Positions 17,334-28,939 of a DNA stretch of 52,034 bases are shown piece by piece; the first letter of the stretch is position 1, and the number at the start of each line of letters is the position of its first letter. The notes under the pieces are model-generated. The model was not told where the DNA came from. It was given only the letters and a program-made list of their open reading frames with translations, and made no database searches. A program made the translations under genes and the position numbers. The stretch is taken from contig JAHLWZ010000905.1 in assembly GCA_020536535.1 (NCBI GenBank), positions 1 to 52,034 on the forward strand. The letters run 5' to 3'. The DNA comes from Pelomyxa schiedti (lineage: Eukaryota > Evosea > Pelobiontida > Pelomyxidae).

Positions 17334-20300
17334 TTATGTTACATATTTCTTGATTTCATAAGAAACTGTTGTAACTGGCAAAAAGGAGCTGGTGCCACCT
17401 CTGCCCACACCTATTTGCCTTAGAACTCGTTTGTTTAGCTCGTCCCATCTTGTGTAGTGGTCCACAAATTTCATCATTGCAACACGCAGCACATCCTCTG
17501 CAACATTGAAGTTTGGAAAGTAGGCTCGTATGTCAGATACTACGTTCTGGATATCGGACTTCCAGGAAGTGTTAAACGACTGGATGAGGTTTTCCATGGC
17601 TTCTTTGAATCCTGGTGGGCAGAAAAACAGAGAGGGGAGGTTAGAGGGATGAAAATTCACAGGGAAGTGCATACTGTTGTCGATTATGAGGGAGCGGCCT
17701 GGGGGGTTAAGGTTATCAGTTACCGTGGAACCCACAGTAGATTGTACAGTGGGCTGGGTTGTGGTAGTTGTGGGAGTTGTTGTAGGTGTAGTGGCAGCGG
17801 TGGAGGCTTCAGGAGTTAAAAGGCTTTGAGAAGTGGTGTTGCCGGTTTCGGAGGTGGTAATAATTTGGGGTGCTTGTTCAGGGGGAGGTGAAGTATTGGG
17901 TGTGGAAGAGGATTGCGGTGTGCTGACGTTTGCTGAAGAGGCTGTTGGTGGATGCAAGTACTTATTTAGAAATGTTAGCATGTGCGAAAAATATTGCATA
18001 AGCACGGCATCTACAAATGTATCCTTATACTTTTCCAATTGATGAGAAAAGTGTGATGAATCTTCACTCATTTCCATTGAAAGCTGCTTTTCTCGCTCCT
18101 GAACAGAAATTAGCTAACCTCAATAAATAAAGCTCACCCGCAGCACGGAGAGCAGCAAGTCATAATTGTTGATGAAAAACACGTATTTCATCATTGGAGT
18201 GGCAACGGAGCGTGAGAGTCGATCCAACATTAAATCCACCTCACAACGTAGAACACGTAACGACTCAGAAAGCTCGCCAGATTTGCAATGTGCATTGAGT
18301 GTTCGTAAAGAAGCACAGAACTCGGCATACTGGCGGGTAACCTTAGTTCCAAATATCACTGTTGGTGAAAACACCATATCAAGAAAAGAGTACATAATGC
18401 GGTCTGCTATCCAGCTGTCCAATGGGTTTCACAGATTGGATGCTGGACACTTGTAGTGAGAATACTTGGGAGAATCTCGCCCAGATCTGCTCATAAACCG
18501 CGTCTATTGCCGTTTAAAACAGATAAAATTTACACATCAGAGTTCACCAAGGTGGGCATCCATTTCTGGGATAAAAATCTCGCGCCTTGCTAGTGTTAGC
18601 CTATTATGTTGCGTGCTTCGCATCATTAGTAGCATCCCAAGACAATCAAAGCAATTCTCTAAAAATTTTGCCAATGTGTCCTTCGGAATAGTGAGTACAA
18701 CATCGGGATGGTGGGATTATACTCTGATGTATTGCAATGTTTTGTTGAATATTGATGTAAATAGAGTATGTCTTCTAGTGTTCCAGTCTTTTGCTACTTG
18801 AGGTATATGTTGGGCACGTTCCGGACGGAACCACATTTGCTCAAACATGTGTTCAGAACATACCTGGGCCATTCTTAGAAAGTTAAGGTAGATATGTTGA
18901 ACGTCAATACTGTATCAACGAGAAGTTGGTTTATGGATCTGAACACCCACTCAAAAGGGAAAACCAGTTTTTTCTGAAGGAGTGAGAGAAAGTTAGAACT
19001 GAAACGCTGTACCTCTGCGGCAAGGTGAGGAATGATAGGAGGAGAATCCAGTTCTCCAAGGATGGAAATCCTATTTATTATTGGGTTAATGTTGAGTTAA
19101 GTTAACAAAGGGAAAAACTACCTTGATGTTTGTTGTGGAACGTTTCCTGTGGGCTGAACAGATGTGGAGTTGAAATTGGTGAGAGTAAAAACGTTTGCCC
19201 TACTCTGTGGTTGGCTGCCTCCAAACACTGCAGTAAGAATATTAGATGGTGAGAATGTAGTTCATTCGTACATCTTCGTGGAGCATTGGATACTCCAAGG
19301 AGGTCATCTTTTGTTCCTATGCTGTACTGTTCAATTGAAGTGAATTTAGAGTTGTTTCGAAGCATCACAACCTGCAGTTTCATGATATTTGTGATATAAT
19401 AACTAAAATGAGCATGTATTATAGCACTCAGAACTGCAATCTAGACGTTGTTTGTGTGGGGAAAGGAAATAAGGATATGCACACATATCGATACACAATT
19501 TCATTTTCTAATGCTGGAGCATGCATGACAAGGAAAATGTTGAGTTTGCTGTACCGGGCAATCACATTTTGTTGAACAATTTGGAAGTTAGCTGCTTTGC
19601 CCAACCCATTTAGTTGGTCCATAAGAAAGTCACGTATCCGAAAGGCTGCCTACATTTGATAAATAAAAATTGTGGGCCAGTGTGACGCACTACAACAAAA
19701 AGTGCATCCAAAATAGGAATTACGTCAGCACAGGCAGCGACCTCGCCAACTTTCTTATGCTGTAAAAGAATTGTGTGCTTGTGCTCCAGAGTTGTGAGAT
19801 ACATAGAGTATTGTTCATTTATAACACTTGTTACGATCGCTCTTTTGAAAGATGACAATTAGTCTTCCTGGTTTGGATATGAAGAATAATCACTGGACAA
19901 GAGAAACAGGAATGTCAATTGTTTCAACAACGCGATGAAGTCCCTCTCTTGCAGCCTTATACCTCAGTAATATCAATAAAAACACAAAAAAAGAAGGTTT
20001 AATGCAATATTGCAGGATTCAAACCATTTAAAATAAATAGGTGTTGCAATTGCTCTCAAGAAGGTTTTTACCTGCAGGTTTGTAAGCACCATGCTTATTT
20101 CTCCCGACTCCAAACTTAATTCTTCAATTCGCTCAGAGATAGCAGATAGATCTGCTGTGAATTCGCTCAATGTTCCATTCATACGTGACAAAGAGCTTCC
20201 AACAGTGTGGAGCTGGTTGTGAAGCTCAACGAAATGATGAGCCTCATCAACAACTGGATTTTTGTTTGTTACGGCCAAATCGTATTCCTTGGAGAGTCAC

Positions 20301-20647
20301 ACATTGTTGTACAGCAGAACAACACAAATCAGTGATTTGATTGTCAATCTGAGTTGTGTAGAGTCGCAAGTCTCCTGCCCTGCTAAACATATTGTCTTCT
20401 TCCAGCAACTTCGAGGAGTCCAACTGCTTAAGAATGTCTTTGCAGGGTGAACAATACGAAGAAGAAAAAGACAAAGAATAGCAAGAAAATAAAAACAAAA
20501 ATCACAAAAAACCGTACCTTCCATTGCGGCCGGGTCCCAGTCCTCATTCGTGATATCGAGAGCCGCTGGGCCCATTGCGTCAACACCAAGATCTTCTTGT
20601 ACCCGTGTGGTGCTGCGATCTCCCCCATCGCCCGTAGTTGCTAGCAT
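17334..20647 (-). CDS. VPS52: VPS52-like subunit of the GARP/EARP tethering complex
   Basis: The first exon begins MLATTGDGGDRSTTRVQEDL. Next come DILKQLDSSKLLEEDN and a helical exon, FVELHNQLHTVGSSLSRMNG with LSAISERIEELSLESGEIS. This matches the coiled N-terminus of VPS52 (Vps52/Sac2 family). The middle contains IRDFLMDQLNGLGKAANFQI and YSKLNIFLVMHAPAL, also typical. The last exon (17334-18077) has a Thr/Pro-rich insertion (TTPTTTPTTTTTQP) before the conserved end FVDHYTRWDELNKRVL. GARP tethers endosome-derived vesicles to the Golgi; VPS52 partners VPS51, 53 and 54. About a dozen short exons; individual borders not fixed. Confidence 0.8.
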
Positions 20648-20980
20648 CTTCCGTTTTACGGAAAACTTTAATTTGTTGTTTTTTGATTGTCCTCAGAGCC
20701 TGAGCTGCCAGCACACTCCACGAGTGGTGTGGTCCCAGGCACGATTCCCAGCATGCTGCGTGATATGCCCGTGTGAATCTACAAACGTAGATAGGGGAGC
20801 AGGAAAAAGGTCTTTTTGTCTATTCAAGACATAACGGAAGGAACTAACAGAGAGGAGACGTCGAAGCATTACGTGGCGTGGGCGCGCGATCCATCATTGA
20901 CACATGACGTTATTGCACTGCCTTGGAGATGGTGTGCTGCTGGGGCGGCGACATGACTATACCAGGCAGGACACAGTAGC

Positions 20981-21250
20981 ATGGATCAAGACGAAGCAAT
21001 TTTGTCCGTATATCCACTGAAGCATGGCCTCGTTGCAGCTGCACGTGAGCAATGGTGGAGCGAGAAAACTTGTGGGCTGTTCTGTCTTCAATCAAATGAG
21101 AATTTGCATCAAGGGAGGGTGTTAGCCAGTCCACGCAGGGTTGATGGCAGTCACTGGTTGGAACTAGGATCAGGTGATGGAAACCTCAAGTTGTTCTCCA
21201 TCGACGACTTGCACTGCCCGATTCGCAATTTCGTTTTGCCCAGTGAATGA
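20981..21250 (+). pseudogene. Isolated ORF, possible gene remnant
   Basis: An 89-codon open frame (MDQDEAILSVYPLKHGLVAA ... HWLELGSGDGNLKLFSIDDL) has plausible protein text, and its end resembles a WD-like strand. No adjoining exon continues it, and 120 bases downstream lies a clearly decayed gene copy. It is either a relic or a single exon of an unresolved gene. Confidence 0.3.
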
Positions 21251-21364
21251 AGTCGGCATCAAAGATGAGTAAGTAAATCCTCCTTTACAATAAGAAAGAG
21301 CATTTTAAAACACCATTGCAGTAATTTCAAGAGCTGAATATATTGCAGATATAACAAGGTGAGT

Positions 21365-21633
21365 ATTGGGGCCCACCAGTTTCCACAAAATTTCAGTTCC
21401 AGATACTTGCACTAGTTTCCAACAGCAACTAAAAGAATCTACCCCTTCTACTTCACGTCTAAAGTTCATGTAGGTCGTCATGAGAGCTTGGAAATTCTTA
21501 ATTTTCCTCGGCAATCCCGCAGCTAATCGCTTGTTTAACGAGAGAAACCGCACAGTCCTTATGTATCAATTACCAATCAGGTAATATATATCCACAACTT
21601 ATCATTCTCACTTCATTCTCACTGCTGCAAGGC
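21365..21633 (+). pseudogene. Decayed copy of part of the 3.4-4.5 kb gene
   Basis: The sequence CCACCAGTTTCCACAAAATT and the ~250 bases after it match 4031-4320 at high identity, including exon, intron and next exon (GTTTAACGAGAGAAACCGCA in both). It differs by single-base and short deletions (for example GATGCCTTGC becomes GATACTTGC, CTTTAATT becomes CTTAATT), which shift the reading frame. Since intron sequence is included, it arose by DNA duplication, not by retrocopying. Confidence 0.8.
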
Positions 21634-22897
21634 TACGAGTGCAGAACAGTAAACCTAATACACAAAGACTACAACCATTTCAATTGAGGATATCCTCGTA
21701 GTTGGCGCTCGGTTGTGTGTTTCATGGAGCAGTGGTCCTGCCACTCGCACCCTGGTACACGTCGCCCTACTTGATACCTGTTCAGAAAACCAGCTGCTTA
21801 TAGGTGGTGGAGCGGGAGTGTAATACTGTTAGACAAATACTGAGCTCAATTCTTATGACCAGACCACAAACCCCGTCTAAGTGCCATTTCACTTAAACGA
21901 TTAGTCTTCACTGAGTCCAATTCTTATACACGACAACAGCTCACGACTAACAGAAAAATGGAACATATGTTGATAAATACTTTACCACTCTCACTCCCTG
22001 ATATCCTCCTAAAATCCCTGGACTGCCACTTTTGAGGGAGCCACAGAGTCGCCAAGGTACACTTCTCTTTCTTTCCCAACAACTTACTCATTCCTACAAT
22101 AAAACAAACACCTGTGGCTAACATGTATGGTGTTCTATTAAGAAATACCAACAGAAAGTCACCCAAGCGGAAGCGGAGATTCCCGGTACTACTAGAATTA
22201 TTAATAATTCTAATAGTTCCACAGGGAGGGGAATGGCAAGGTTTTGTTGTGTGGAACAATTGGCAAATGCAATTGGTCTTGAAGTATTACCACCGCAACC
22301 TTAACGGCTGTATCCGCAGTCCCTCTATCGTATCTGCACACTATAAACTCGCAAGTTTAGGATAGTGCTATGAATGGAGCCTGCGAAGCCAAAGACCCCG
22401 CGGGGCCAAGAGTTCGTTTCCTGGTAACTAAATACAGTCACACTTTTATTCTGATATGTGCAATTATCTCCTCACAACGCCCTGTTGTTCATGTCTCTAT
22501 TTTGTAAATGTGTCTAGATCTGAGCTGCCTTAAATAGACCAAAAAGAAGATGCGCGTCAATAGTGGAATACTGTGATAAGGTTCACCTTTGCGTTGTTAC
22601 GAAAAAACACAACATGGGAGGCGAAGAAGGCGTATAATCAACTGGACTTGAGACTTGTTTTGGTACGTGGGTGGAACCCAAGATCGGGAAAAGGAGTTTC
22701 CTTTCCTTGATGTTCCGGATAGAACCTTCTGTCAAGTTCTCTTCTGAGATAGCGCAAGGAGCGGGCTTTCCGTCTTTAGGAATAATCCGCAGTGGTTATT
22801 TTTGAGGTTGTTTTAACTTTCTGCTGCAGTGTGCCCGGTTTTGACAAGAATCGAACCTTTGGCTTTATCAATAAGAAACAATTTTAAAAAATAAAAC
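21634..22897. other. Gene-poor region with scattered relics
   Basis: No gene supported. About 21697-21825 (plus) gives the open stretch VVGARLCVSWSSGPATRTLV, which looks like old coding sequence, but it stops and has no partner exons. The last ~100 bases are probably the promoter and leader of the gene at 22898. Confidence 0.4.
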
Positions 22898-25348
22898 ATG
22901 CAACCTGCACCCCAACAAGGCCCTCGATCCGGCACGATTTCCCCCGTACAACAGCCTCTTCAGCCCCAGTCGCAGCCCGTCCCACAATCGCCTTCCCTCT
23001 CCCTCCACAAAGTCAACGTGGTGCAGCTCGTCAACAACAGCCAACAACAGGGCTATGACGACGAGACCCTGGAGCGTCTCCAAATACGTGGAAGCCCAGT
23101 TCTCGACGACGGCCCCAACAACAACCAACAACACCAGCAGGAAGAAGAAGACCAAGACGAGTGCCCCTCCTACTCCCAGGATCATCAACAACTAGTCCGT
23201 CCAGGTTTCAGCACTCCGATGTTCAGCAACGCCAACACTACAACAACAACCACAACAACTGCAAGCCGAACGTCCAACAGGCAGCAGACCTCCAAGGGCG
23301 GCCAGCAGTGCAGCAGCAGTAGCAATAACAACAACACCCAGGAGTCGGCGCTGCTCTACGGCGGGCTTATGGGACAGTCCCTGATCGACAGCCTGCAGGG
23401 GATTACTGCCAACCGCGGGCCGTCGCCCCGCTCGGTCGCGCTGGCGTCGCTGCAGCACACCATGTCGTCCGCCTCGGCCTCCCCGCCGCTCGGCGACGCC
23501 GGCACCGGCGCGGACATTGGCTCGCTGCTGCTCCACCTGCTGACGCGCCCTCCCACGCCGGCCGCGGCGCTATTTACGGCTCGCGCGAACGGGCTCCCTG
23601 TCCCTGTCACGGGCCCCGGCTCTGGGGACGTGATTGGCGAGATTCAGATTGGGATACAGGCCCAGTCTCAGGGGGGTTGCTCCTCTGCTGGCTCGCAGGG
23701 TTTGCCTCCTCTGGGCCAGATGCTGGCTCCTACTCAGGGTACCGTATCTCGATCCGTATCTCGCTCGCACTCGAGGTCTCTTTCGCCGCCTTCGGATTCG
23801 CTGCCGAGGTCGATGTCAAACTCGCCGCCGAGGATGGACGGACAGCTTGGTTTCTCTATTCCTGGAATATCCTCACTCACGGCAAGGAACGAGTCTTCTC
23901 AGCCAAGCACTCTTTTTTCATCAAATGGAAGTCCCCCTGCTGCAGCTCCGTTAACGAGCAGCCCAACTATTCCTTTCAACTCAGGTGGTCAGCCTTCCAA
24001 TGGGAACCCTCCTGCTCATGGTACTACCTCAAATTCCGCGTCCCCGGCAAATTCTCCTGTTGCAGACCCGTCTGCCCCTCGCGGTCCATACATACGATTA
24101 CCAGTGGATAGGCGCTTCTTCAAGAATAGAACGTTCTCTGTGGCACTTATGGTTTACTCTTCTTGGAGATGGTACTTCCAACTTTTGGAAAATATTTTCT
24201 CACTTGGAGCAGTAAATACAAATTTTCGAAGGAGCAGATACTGAGCTGTGCTTTGGATGCCGTGCCTTTTACTGCCACCCCCGGAGGGCTTCCAAAAGGT
24301 ACCTTATTTTTACTGATTGAATATTTTACTGAACAATTTCCAGCACCTGCTCTATGCACAAAGTGCACCATAGGCAGTGTTGTGCGAGTTGGGGTGGCTG
24401 CCACTCAGTCCGCTTTTAAAGTTACCAATCATCCCGCGGATGATGATGACACTCTTGAAGAATACGTGCTTGATAATTGCCGATCCTTGTGCACATCCTC
24501 CAAGTACTTGCCTTTTTTAAAAAAAAAGAAGTCTCGTTAATTATCCTTTCAGAGGACATTTGCACTCTGATGTTGTCCTAGTTATGAAGTTTGGGAACCT
24601 TCAGATACACTCCCTCCCTTTCAGATTGCTTTCCTGGGACAATAAACCTTGCACAAAACAGTTGGGTGTGTAAATCCCAATATCAATCATTATATTTCTA
24701 ATTCTCGGAAACAACTAGAATTAACGAATCATTTCGTTTTTGGCTCTGGGGGTCCTCCTGATCTTCTTAACCCACCATCACCACCACCATCTCAAAAACG
24801 CCGCTTTAATCCAATTGAATCCTCACCGGATGGCAGCACGGAGAGCTATTCTCCAGATTCTGAAAGAGCTAAAGCTCTTGTTCTATCTCCTCCAAGCATG
24901 TGCACTTTTTGCTTATCTCCCGCGTTCTAACTTTTATCCAGCAAGACCTATCAGAATTGGTACACATTCTCTCAATTACTTTTTACCCACCAATCTTACA
25001 ATTATTAGACCTTGTGGTGTCCATTCGAGTGTACACTGTTGCAATTGATGAACGTTATTTGGAGCAAAGTGCCGAGGAAATGAGGTCCATACTGCAGGTG
25101 ACTACACCTGGCCTCTGGGATTACAAGTTCAGGGTCAATGGTACCGCACAATTGCCTGCCTAATGCAAAGTATTAACATTTTTAATCCAGGCAAAATCGC
25201 CTCTTCGTTCATTCATGCAGACACGGTGGACAAGGCTGCCGAGGCACATAGAAGGGCTCTGTCATACTTCTACGGCCAGCTTCCTAACAAATTTGGGGTT
25301 CCCCTGCAGAACTTTGGCCAGCTTCTCACATCCTGCAGTTCTTGGTAG
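22898..25348 (+). CDS. Large low-complexity protein of unknown function
   Basis: The first exon (MQPAPQQGPRSGTISPVQQP, ~400 residues) is rich in Gln, Ser, Pro, Thr and Asn with short poly-Thr and poly-Asn runs, ending in a conserved-looking block PYIRLPVDRRFFKNRTFSVA. Later exons contain CALDAVPFTATPGGLPK, CTKCTIGSVVRVGVAATQSA, an Asp-rich turn, VVLVMKFGNLQIHSLPFRLL, RRFNPIESSPDGSTESYSPD and VVSIRVYTVAIDERYLEQSA, ending LTSCSSW. The mix of a disordered N-terminus with a beta-rich middle could suit a transcription regulator, but no DNA-binding family is recognised. Exon joins are not fully resolved. Confidence 0.6.
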
Positions 25349-25502
25349 CAACAAAGCCTCCACACAAAGAAGGGAACAGGACAAACACTAACCCGTTTGA
25401 CATCCCTTGTTGTACAACAAAAAAAAACAATTTTCCATTTTTCCTAAAGGTTCTTTTTTTTGGCGCAAAGTAAAAGAAGGAACAGCAATTTGGGTTTTTT
25501 TT

Positions 25503-26430
25503 TTAACAATAAATATTTCCATCAACCCCAATCCCGCATTCAGAGTAGTCGCCAATGTATTGTTTGAGCAAAGGCCAGGAGAAGCAACCGAACTTGTTCC
25601 CGGAGCTACTGTATGCACTGCAGTCTTTCACTTCATCCCAGTCAGCCCACCATAGTGCGTAGCTGGACCAGTTGCAGGTGTTGCAAAGAATCTGTTTTAT
25701 GTTGGTATTAAGGTTCAAGGAATGTGGAAGTCACCGTTTTCCAATTATCAACTTCTGAGTAGAAACCAATGCGTGTAGAGTCATACAGGGAGGCGAAGGT
25801 TTCAACCAGGGTAGTAACGACCTTCATTGAAGTGTTAGAGACATGAAAATAGAGGAAAAAATAACGCACTGCCACATTACTGCTGCACGAGCTGTACCAC
25901 CCACTCGGTTGTTCAATATCTATGTATATCATTGGCTTGCTTGCAAGGAGTCCTTCAGAAGTCATCTTAGAAATACAAGTTTCCACCTTCACAAGCATTA
26001 GAATGCGACGGTGTAATTTTATGTTTAATATAAATAAAACTGTCATATATTCACTTTTCAGACGCAGTAATAATTTCCATGGACAATAAATAGTTAGAGC
26101 TTGGAGTTCAAGGAATCAAAACTGAACCTGAGTGGCAGCGTCGTTTTTAACAGTAGGATAGAAATAGTAATCTATGGTTGTGAATCCCGCAGCGAGGGCC
26201 ATGTCAGTATTGGGCTTTGCGTTTGTGTTGTAGCCATTGACGCCGCGCCAGGACTCAATTATGGCAACTGTGTGGTTGTTTGTTGACCTGAGGCAGTTCC
26301 ACTCGGACTGGGTCAGGAGTGCGTAGGCGATGTCGATGCCCCTCGCACCGCTCGTGGGAGCCCCTGAGGCTCCATAAATAACTCCTGACGCTACAACAAG
26401 GAGAACGAGAGCCACTGAAGCGTGCCTCAT
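25503..26430 (-). CDS. Secreted GH25-type lysozyme (amoeba/nematode subgroup)
   Basis: MRHASVALVLLVVASGVIYG is a signal peptide. The mature start GARGIDIAYALLTQSEWNCL, then NHTVAIIESWRGVNGYN and AAGFTTIDYYFYPT match the eukaryotic GH25 lysozyme family. After an intron comes the catalytic-site strand MIYIDIEQPSGW (the D-x-E of the family), then IGFYSEVDNWKTVTST, and the last exon WSSYALWWADWDEVKDC ... LLKQYIGDYSECGIGVDGN. Members cleave bacterial peptidoglycan and are used in phagolysosomes to digest food bacteria. Many Cys suggest disulphides. Three exons; tail-to-tail with the preceding gene, 154 bases apart. Confidence 0.85.
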
Positions 26431-26491
26431 GTCACTTTGTTAGTTTTAATGGAAATGTTTAATTCAACAAAACCAACCGTTTCGTTCTGGC

Positions 26492-26497
26492 TTTATT
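26492..26497 (-). terminator. Poly(A) signal of the sirtuin gene
   Basis: TTTATT on the plus strand is AATAAA on the minus strand, 56 bases after the sirtuin stop. Confidence 0.5.
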
Positions 26498-26552
26498 CTA
26501 CTTTTGTATCCGGTTTCATCACATCATCAAAGGTACATAACAATACAGGGGT

Positions 26553-27356
26553 TTATGGTGTGATGCCAAGGAGGGAAGAAAGCCTTTGCATGAAGTGATC
26601 TGTGCGGCACCTGATTACAGTGTGGGCCACTGAGTCAAATGGAGTTGGTTGTAGGTTCACAATTACAAGGTGACCTCCATTTGTTGCAAAACTATACTCC
26701 ACGAGATTGCAGGCTGGGGTTACTTGAAGGCTGGAACCTAGGACTATAACTAAGTCAGACAGCTTGCTGTGGTGGGTAGCCAGTTCCAATTCAGAGCGTG
26801 GGAGGTTCTGACCAAATCCCACTCCTATCAATTCTCCAAACACACCAAAGTCATCTGGATCATCCACACCCGGTTTGAAGCAGGCCATGTGTGGCATTTC
26901 TGCAAGGTTTGGAGGATCCGAGAATGGAGGAGGGGCATATCCTGCCCCGCATTTACTGCAATACAACTTATACTTGCTTCCATGCAGCTCAGCAAGTTTA
27001 TCATACGGAATCCCACTCATCAAGTGCAACCCATCCACATTCTGGGTGATGACAAACTTCACGAGGCCTGAGTCCACCATTTTCTTGATAAGTATGTGCC
27101 CCAGAGTAGGTGATGGCAACTTGCCCCTTTCTCCCCATGGCTTCAATTCAGCCACGCGACCCTGGTCCAGTAGTGTCCACTGACCATTTGGTCCCCTGAA
27201 ATCAGGAATTCCAGCTGAAGTAGACACGCCAGCCCCAGTGAAGACTACAGGGTGCCTAGCTGTCTTCATCAACTCGGCGACTGCAACAACCTTTGATTCT
27301 ACAACCGCTGCATCCTCCTCTTGCTCCGGCAGAGGGTTAGCAGCACCGTGTGACAT
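26553..27356 (-). CDS. Sirtuin (Sir2 family, SIRT6/7-like class IV) deacylase
   Basis: A single 267-residue exon. NAD-binding motifs are intact: GAGVSTSAGIPDFRGPNGQW, then ITQNVDG with the catalytic His in LAELHGSKYKLYC. The C-terminal VIVLGSSLQVTPACNLVEYS and GHLVIVNLQPTPFDSVAH are closest to the SIRT6/7 class. Such enzymes remove acyl groups from Lys using NAD+, often on chromatin. The zinc site is unusual: the first pair is C-S-K-C, but the second reads H-M-A-C, so one Cys is replaced by His. It lacks a long C-terminal extension. It is head-to-head with the SVIP-like gene across 119 bases, probably a shared promoter. Confidence 0.92.
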   Translation of the reverse strand: MSHGAANPLPEQEEDAAVVESKVVAVAELMKTARHPVVFTGAGVSTSAGIPDFRGPNGQWTLLDQGRVAELKPWGERGKLPSPTLGHILIKKMVDSGLVKFVITQNVDGLHLMSGIPYDKLAELHGSKYKLYCSKCGAGYAPPPFSDPPNLAEMPHMACFKPGVDDPDDFGVFGELIGVGFGQNLPRSELELATHHSKLSDLVIVLGSSLQVTPACNLVEYSFATNGGHLVIVNLQPTPFDSVAHTVIRCRTDHFMQRLSSLLGITP

Positions 27357-27475
27357 TTCAAAATTCGAATAGAAGGGTTGTCAAACTACCTGTACGTTGG
27401 TTTGTTGTGGTGAAAGCAACGGAAAAATTCTCTCATCACAAAACGAAAACCCTTCCGTTGGTTGAAAAAAGGGTG

Positions 27476-27670
27476 ATGGGGTGCATATGTGGGAAGAAAG
27501 GGGAGAGACTTGGAGGAGGCACAGAGGGTTCGTCGACGACAACATCGACGTCGGCATCGTCTGGCGGCACCCCTGCGTCGGACGACGCGGACGCCAAAAG
27601 GGCACTCATGGCTTCCGCTGCGGAGGAGAGGTTGAAGAAGCAACAACAAAGAGGGATGAAGAAGCACTGA
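27476..27670 (+). CDS. SVIP-like small myristoylated VCP/p97-interacting protein
   Basis: A 64-residue protein beginning MGCICGKKGERLGGG, a good N-myristoylation and palmitoylation start, like animal SVIP. A Ser/Thr/Gly linker leads to AKRALMASAAEERLKKQQQR, which contains the VCP-interacting motif R-x5-A-A-x2-R exactly, followed by RG as in SVIP. Animal SVIP sits on ER/lysosome membranes and inhibits ERAD by binding p97; the role here is inferred from the motif. An upstream in-frame Met exists, but this Met is preferred because it creates the lipid-anchor site. Confidence 0.7.
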   Translation: MGCICGKKGERLGGGTEGSSTTTSTSASSGGTPASDDADAKRALMASAAEERLKKQQQRGMKKH

Positions 27671-27937
27671 CACCACGATCGATTCCTTCTGTGCCCAGAT
27701 GTCAACACCCTCAGTATTTCTATCGCCCTATTTGCTGTGGTTGCTTCTTACTTTCACAAAGGGGGAAGCCAATTCGCCCAATTGAGCGTTGGTCCGTTTA
27801 GTCTACACTCCACTCCTTCACTGAAAAAATGAAGCAGACGTTTTTCGCGACCCACAACGAAAACCCCGAAAGAAAGAAAAAAAAACCAAGTAAACCAACG
27901 AGTGTTTTGTAGCCTCTACTATTACTATACAGCACGA

Positions 27938-28828
27938 ATGAGAGGGCAACAAAAACGTGAGCTTTTCACGTGGGAGAGTATTGAGTTGATGGTGGCCATC
28001 GGTTGGGGCCTGGGCCTCGTTTTTGGTGCTGGGGTTGCCGTGGTGTTCATGGCGCCTTCCTGGCTCAACTTTGCACTTTTGGGAATCAGCATGTCTGTTT
28101 TCCATATGTGGGAATGGCTTTTTGTTGCTCTCAAACGGCCCCATGACTTGTCGGGACACTGTAGGGATCCATGTTTTTTTTTTTTTTCGTATTTTCACCT
28201 TTGTTTTTCCAAATAGCGTTTTTGCTTGATCACAGCACGGAGTACACAATTGCCTGGGGATTTTGTATTACCGAGTACCTTGTTGAACGTTACTTCTTCC
28301 CTGGTCTCAAGCAGCACACGTATATTACTGTACCTCTATCTTAGTAGTTTATTTATTCTCTATATCAAGGAACCTCACTTTACTTGGATTCTCAATTGTT
28401 GCCGCCGGACAGTTCCTACGAACGCTTAGTATGGCAACAGCAGGTGCTAACTTCAATCATTGTATAGAGGAGGACAAACGCGATGATCACAAACTTGTTA
28501 CAACTGGGATATATGGGTACCTTTACTATCCGCATTGGGGATACACCTTTACAGTTTTCGTAGTGTCCTTCGCCACCCGTCTTATATGGGATGGTTCTGG
28601 TGGTGCGTTGCAATGCAAATCATGCTGGCCAATCCTATTTCAAGCTTGGCGTTCGCTGTGGTTGCTTGGAAGTTCTTTTCTGAGAGGATTCAGTACCTTC
28701 ATAATCCCCCCTCTTCCCGTATTTGACACTTTTCTAGGTATGAAGAGCAAACACTTATCGAGCAGTTCGGGAATGCCTACCAGGAATACCGCAAGAAAAC
28801 ACGGACAGGCATTCCTTTCATTGCTTGA
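27938..28828 (+). CDS. ICMT: Isoprenylcysteine carboxyl methyltransferase (ICMT/STE14)
   Basis: Multi-pass membrane enzyme of the ER that methylates the C-terminal prenylcysteine of CaaX proteins such as Ras and Rho using SAM. The start MRGQQKRELFTWESIELMVA leads to hydrophobic segments. Exon 2 has FLLDHSTEYTIAWGFCITEY. The signature end follows: AGANFNHCIEEDKRDDHKLV, then across a splice GIYGVLRHPSYMGWFWW (the R-H-P-x-Y motif), a last membrane span, and YEEQTLIEQFGNAYQEYRKK ending TGIPFIA. The introns inside GIYG/VLRHP and ERIQ/YEEQ keep the frame. Complete. Confidence 0.9.
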
Positions 28829-28939
28829 GCCACAAGGCCATCACACACCCAAACGAATTCCAAATAAGTTGTTCTTTATAATTTGGAATTGCCGTTTCTA
28901 TCAACCGTAGTGTTCCACTAAGCAAGATTTGATCGCTCA

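Noticed and set aside
22835-22870. GAATCGAACC resembling the T-arm of a minus-strand tRNA
   Set aside because: The T-stem has mismatches and no D-arm, anticodon arm or acceptor stem could be found around it.
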